A DNA stretch of 9,078 nt from an uncultured Loktanella sp. GTDB lineage: Bacteria > Pseudomonadota > Alphaproteobacteria > Rhodobacterales > Rhodobacteraceae. The stretch lies in contig CAJXTP010000111.1 of the NCBI GenBank assembly GCA_913061335.1, positions 1 to 9,078 of the forward strand, read 5' to 3'. The translations under genes were made by a program, and so were the position numbers. Shown here piece after piece: positions 6,430 to 9,078 of this stretch; the stretch's first letter is position 1; the number at the start of each line of letters is the position of its first letter. The notes beneath the pieces are model-generated. The model was not told the origin of the DNA. It was given only the letters and a program-made list of their open reading frames with translations, and searched no databases.

Positions 6430-7029
6430 TTAGCCGCGTGCGTTGCCAATCAGCTTCCACAAGCCAGGAACCAGCACAGCAGCAAGTGCCAACTTGAGCG
6501 CATCACCGATCAGGAACGGTGTCAGGCCCCAAGCCAAAATCGGTTGGTCCCAGCCGTAAAGCTGACCAAGCCAGATCAGGCCCGGGATATAAATCAGCGC
6601 GTTACCGATCAACATGGCCAGTGCCATCTTACCAACGGAACGATCCCAACCAGCGCGTGCTGCCATGCCCAACGCCAATGTGGCCAGAACATAACCAACC
6701 AGATAGCCGCCTGTGCCGCCCATCATATAGGTCAGGCCAAACTTTTCAGCAGATGAACCTGCGAACACATCAAACCCAAGCGCACCAACCAGCATATAGC
6801 CGATGATCGTCGCCAGACCCAAACGTGGGCCGTAAGCTGCACCAATCGTCAGAACAGCGAATGTGCCCATCGTGATCGGAACAGGGTACATCGGCACCTT
6901 AATCTTTGCGAAAATCGCCAGCGCTGCGATGCCAACCAGAACCAAAACGGCCTGTTTTGCCAGACGCAAACGCCCTTCGGTGCTGCCGAATGCCTCAATC
7001 AGGACTTTGTCGTTCATTGCGATGGCCAT
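6430..7029 (-). CDS. bioY: Biotin transporter BioY (ECF S-component)
   Basis: Membrane protein that binds and imports biotin, alone or with an energy-coupling module (BioM/EcfA ATPase and BioN/EcfT). 199 residues with about six hydrophobic helices: 25-42, 52-66, 70-88, 105-123, 133-152 and 168-190. Family hallmarks are VPMYPVPITMGTF (45-57) with the following GAAYGPRLG (63-71), the loop MMGGTGGYLVGY (102-113), and the C-terminal PFLIGDALKLALA (171-183) with Asp176 and Lys179. The ATG at 7029 has a near-ideal AAGGAG (7043-7038) at 8-nt spacing; an ATG four codons in would be too far from it. No bioM or bioN gene is next to it, so it is either a solo BioY or uses distant partners. It lies 75 bp downstream of the DUF6314 gene on the same strand. 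I looked for the alphaproteobacterial BioR operator (TTATMKATAA type) and did not see one. Confidence 0.94.
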   Translation of the reverse strand: MAIAMNDKVLIEAFGSTEGRLRLAKQAVLVLVGIAALAIFAKIKVPMYPVPITMGTFAVLTIGAAYGPRLGLATIIGYMLVGALGFDVFAGSSAEKFGLTYMMGGTGGYLVGYVLATLALGMAARAGWDRSVGKMALAMLIGNALIYIPGLIWLGQLYGWDQPILAWGLTPFLIGDALKLALAAVLVPGLWKLIGNARG

Positions 7030-7104
7030 TTGCCGCGCTCCTTATGGGTTGTATTTCATACTTGTTGCCCCACAGGGCCCATCAACGCAAGTCCGGTTGC
7101 GCTA

Positions 7105-7530
7105 TCAAGCGCGATTGTAGCGACTAATTGACCTGTAATTCTTACGCGGGCCGGTCACATTCCATGTTGCAGACCAATTTGGCCAGTGTTCAAAATCATA
7201 GGCCACGTTATAAGTGTCGGCCCCGCAAAGATGGGTTGTCCCAGTTGTGTGCCCGATTGGATCAAATCGGTGAAACGCTGTGCCATCGGCAAAACGCACC
7301 GCTATACCATTCGCATCTGTGTTCCACAGGTATGTCCGATCCGCCTGTAGCACCGCCCCAGTGGTCAGCGTCAGTTGACCGTTTTCTGTGTAATGCAGGC
7401 CGTCGCCGTCGCTTGCAAACCGCGCAAGCCCGTCCAATTGACCGTCTTGGCCATGCAAAGCATCGGTAATCTGGCGCGTTAACCGCCAGTCACCCAAAAA
7501 GTCCGCTAAAAGCACCGTTTTGCTGTGCAT
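7105..7530 (-). CDS. DUF6314 family protein
   Basis: 141 residues, soluble, no signal peptide or membrane segment. The N-terminal FLGDWRLTRQI (11-21), the middle RTYLWNTDANGIAVRFADGT (65-84), then FHRFD (86-90), THLCGADTYNVAYDF (99-113) and the closing VTGPRKNYRSISRYNR (125-140) match the DUF6314 pattern I know from Rhodobacteraceae: a small lipocalin- or beta-barrel-like protein with conserved HLCG and GPRK motifs. The function is unknown. The start is supported by AGAGGA (7541-7536) 5 nt upstream. It is divergent from purB across 97 bp and precedes bioY, with which it may share a transcript since no terminator is visible in the 75-bp gap. Confidence 0.8.
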   Translation of the reverse strand: MHSKTVLLADFLGDWRLTRQITDALHGQDGQLDGLARFASDGDGLHYTENGQLTLTTGAVLQADRTYLWNTDANGIAVRFADGTAFHRFDPIGHTTGTTHLCGADTYNVAYDFEHWPNWSATWNVTGPRKNYRSISRYNRA

Positions 7531-7555
7531 TTTGATCCTCTTTTACACCGTAGGC

Positions 7556-7584
7556 TTGAGACCTGCCGCCTGCCCCCTTATGAC
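7556..7584 (+). promoter_or_regulatory. Candidate sigma-70 promoter of purB
   Basis: TTGAGA (7556-7561) and TATGAC (7579-7584) are separated by 17 bp, within the 97-bp gap between the divergent DUF6314 and purB genes. Both boxes match 4 of 6 or better to the housekeeping consensus. The predicted start of transcription is about 35-40 bp before the purB ATG. The minus-strand promoter for the DUF6314 gene must overlap this short region but was not resolved. Confidence 0.45.
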
Positions 7585-7627
7585 GCAAGGCATATCCGCT
7601 GCCCAACCCCAAAATAAGGTCCTGCTC

Positions 7628-8929
7628 ATGATCCCGCGTTATTCTCGTCCCGATATGGTCGCCATTTGGTCCCCAGAAACAAAGTTCAAAATCTGGTACG
7701 AGATTGAGGCCCACGCCTGTGAAGCGATGGCCAATTTGGGTGTGATCCCGCGCGAGAATGCCGATGCGGTTTGGAAAGCCAAGGATGTCACGTTTGACGT
7801 CGCCCGCATTGACGAGATCGAAGCCGTCACCAAACATGACGTTATCGCATTCCTGACGCATCTGGCCGAACATGTTGGCGCAGACGAGGCCCGCTTTGTT
7901 CACCAAGGCATGACGTCTTCGGACGTGCTCGATACCTGCACCAACCTGCAGTTTGTCCGCGCTGCCGATCTTTTGATGATCGATATGGACCGTTTGCTGG
8001 CCGCGCTTAAGACCCGCGCGATGGAACATAAAGATACGCCGCGCATTGGCCGTAGCCACGGGATCCATGCCGAACCAACAACAATGGGTCTGACGTTTGC
8101 GCGTTTTTACGCCGAAATGGACCGCAACCGCGCCCGCTTGATCAATGCGCGTGCTGAAATTGCGACGGGTGCTATTTCCGGCGCTGTTGGTACATTTGCA
8201 AACGTTGATCCGCGTGTTGAAGAATATGTCTGTGAACAGCTTGGCCTGACACCGGAGCCGATCAGCACCCAAGTCATTCCACGCGATCGCCATGCGATGT
8301 TCTTTGCCACGCTGGGCGTCATTGCATCCAGCATTGAGAACGTCGCGACTGAAATTCGCCATATGCAGCGGACTGAAGTGTTAGAGGGTGCCGAATATTT
8401 CGCCGTTGGACAAAAGGGATCGTCCGCGATGCCGCATAAAAAGAACCCGATCCTGACGGAAAACCTAACTGGCTTGGCCCGTTTGGTGCGTATGTCTGTG
8501 ATCCCTGCGATGGAAAACGTCGCCCTTTGGCACGAGCGTGACATATCACATTCGTCAGTTGAGCGCACGATTGGCCCTGATACGACGATCACGCTTGATT
8601 TCGCGCTGAACCGTTTGGCGGGCGTTGTTGAAAAGATGATCATCTATCCCGAAAACATGATGAAAAACATGCATCAGTTCCGTGGTTTGATCATGTCGCA
8701 GCGTGTGCTGCTGGCGTTAACCCAAGCAGGCGTCAGCCGCGAGGACAGCTATAGGTTCGTGCAGCGCAATGCGCTTAAGGTCTGGGACAATAACGCTGAT
8801 TTCAAAACAGAGCTGTTGGCAGATGAAGACGTTCGCAAGGCATTGTCGGCAGAAGAGATCGAAGAGAAATTCGATCTTGGCTACCACACCAAGCATGTTG
8901 ATACGATTTTTGCGCGCGTGTTTGGATAG
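7628..8929 (+). CDS. purB: Adenylosuccinate lyase
   Basis: Tetrameric cytosolic enzyme of purine synthesis. It releases fumarate from SAICAR to give AICAR and from adenylosuccinate to give AMP. 433 residues, within the usual 430-460 range. The start MIPRYSRPDM is typical, with AAGG (7616-7619) 8 nt upstream; an in-frame ATG at 7520 would add 36 unlike residues and overlap the divergent gene's start. Superfamily signatures in order: TKHDVIAF (68-75) with His70, TSSD (96-99), GRSHGIHAEPTT (141-152) with His144 as general acid candidate, and the flexible loop GSSAMPHKKNP (264-274) with its catalytic serine. C-terminal helices are complete to the stop. No other pur gene adjoins. Confidence 0.97.
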   Translation: MIPRYSRPDMVAIWSPETKFKIWYEIEAHACEAMANLGVIPRENADAVWKAKDVTFDVARIDEIEAVTKHDVIAFLTHLAEHVGADEARFVHQGMTSSDVLDTCTNLQFVRAADLLMIDMDRLLAALKTRAMEHKDTPRIGRSHGIHAEPTTMGLTFARFYAEMDRNRARLINARAEIATGAISGAVGTFANVDPRVEEYVCEQLGLTPEPISTQVIPRDRHAMFFATLGVIASSIENVATEIRHMQRTEVLEGAEYFAVGQKGSSAMPHKKNPILTENLTGLARLVRMSVIPAMENVALWHERDISHSSVERTIGPDTTITLDFALNRLAGVVEKMIIYPENMMKNMHQFRGLIMSQRVLLALTQAGVSREDSYRFVQRNALKVWDNNADFKTELLADEDVRKALSAEEIEEKFDLGYHTKHVDTIFARVFG

Positions 8930-8958
8930 CGCCAAAGCGCTTCAATCTAAAAAGAGCG

Positions 8959-8983
8959 AGATGGGCCCCCCCAAGGCCCATCT
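8959..8983. terminator. Hairpin after purB, terminator-like mainly on the minus strand
   Basis: Perfect 9-bp stem AGATGGGCC (8959-8967) / GGCCCATCT (8975-8983) with a C-rich 7-nt loop, 29 bp after the purB stop. In the plus direction no T-run follows. In the minus direction CGCTC and then TTTTT (8953-8949) follow. This favours termination of a leftward transcript entering from the right, with a possible two-way role. Confidence 0.65.
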
Positions 8984-8990
8984 AGATGAT

Positions 8991-9052
8991 TTAAACGGCT
9001 GGCGCGTGCAGTGGCTGCGGCTGAATTCGGTGCGTCGCACGTGGCATATGCG
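8991..9052 (-). CDS. Possible C-terminal tail of an unidentified minus-strand gene
   Basis: On the minus strand a frame open from the adapter junction at 9052 reads HMPRATHRIQPQPLHAPAV and stops with TAA at 8993-8991, eight bases before the hairpin at 8959-8983. A stop codon followed at once by a hairpin and a T-run is how a convergent gene would end here. About 20 codons are too few to recognise a family, and the composition (Pro/His/Gln rich) does not identify one. Supported by context only. Confidence 0.3.
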
Positions 9053-9078
9053 CTGTCTCTTATACACATCTCCGAGCC
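9053..9078. other. Nextera adapter, reverse orientation (synthetic, untrimmed)
   Basis: Positions 9053-9071 read CTGTCTCTTATACACATCT, the reverse complement of the Tn5 mosaic end, and CCGAGCC follows, as in the read-2 adapter. It is therefore the same adapter as at the left end, inverted. Not genomic. Confidence 0.98.

Noticed and set aside
7520..7627. Upstream ATG extending PurB by 36 residues
   Set aside because: The extra residues are unlike PurB, the frame overlaps the start of the divergent gene, and the candidate promoter would lie inside it. MIPRYSRP at 7628 with AAGG upstream is the typical start.
7490..8362. 290-codon minus-strand open frame
   Set aside because: Antisense shadow of purB that also overlaps the DUF6314 start; no recognisable motifs.
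38..9052. Novel defence, mobile or CRISPR system
   Set aside because: No tandem repeats, transposase, integrase, phage or toxin-antitoxin genes; every long open frame with protein-like content belongs to a recognisable chromosomal family.

Overview
This is a chromosomal segment of an alphaproteobacterium, most likely a marine Rhodobacteraceae (Roseobacter group). Three things point there: a DMSP lyase of the DddP family with every published active-site residue at its published number, an adjacent glnB-glnA operon of alphaproteobacterial type, and a small stand-alone Hint-domain protein and a DUF6314 protein of kinds I associate with this family. Base composition by eye is only a little over half G+C, which fits a low-to-moderate GC roseobacter. 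Both ends of the window are synthetic: positions 1-37 and 9053-9078 are Nextera (Tn5 tagmentation) adapter, so the biological insert is 38-9052 and both terminal genes are cut by library preparation.

Layout, left to right. Positions 38-766 (minus) hold the first 243 codons of trigger factor (tig), with tRNA-Leu(UAG) just upstream on the same strand (793-876, CCA encoded). A 155-residue Hint-domain protein follows on the plus strand (1048-1515), closed by a rho-independent terminator. After a 206-bp leader/promoter region comes glnB (PII) and, 42 bp later, glnA (type I glutamine synthetase), closed by a second strong terminator. Next are dddP (3733-5073) and, 84 bp on, a fusion of an alpha/beta hydrolase with an OsmC-type peroxidase/thiol domain (5158-6369). 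A long hairpin separates this from the convergent minus-strand pair DUF6314 gene - bioY (7530 to 6430). A 97-bp divergent promoter region then leads to purB (7628-8929) on the plus strand. A hairpin and the last codons of a possible minus-strand gene finish the insert.

Functionally the window is core metabolism with one marine speciality. glnB and glnA sense and assimilate nitrogen; purB serves purine synthesis; tig and tRNA-Leu serve translation and folding; bioY imports biotin. dddP cleaves algal dimethylsulfoniopropionate into dimethyl sulfide and acrylate, and the downstream hydrolase-OsmC fusion could be co-transcribed with it. I see no mobile element, CRISPR array, phage gene or defence locus. 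The items most worth a second look are the dddP/OsmC pairing with an inverted repeat upstream, the Hint protein whose SPxH-type motif has lost its histidine, and the untrimmed adapters.
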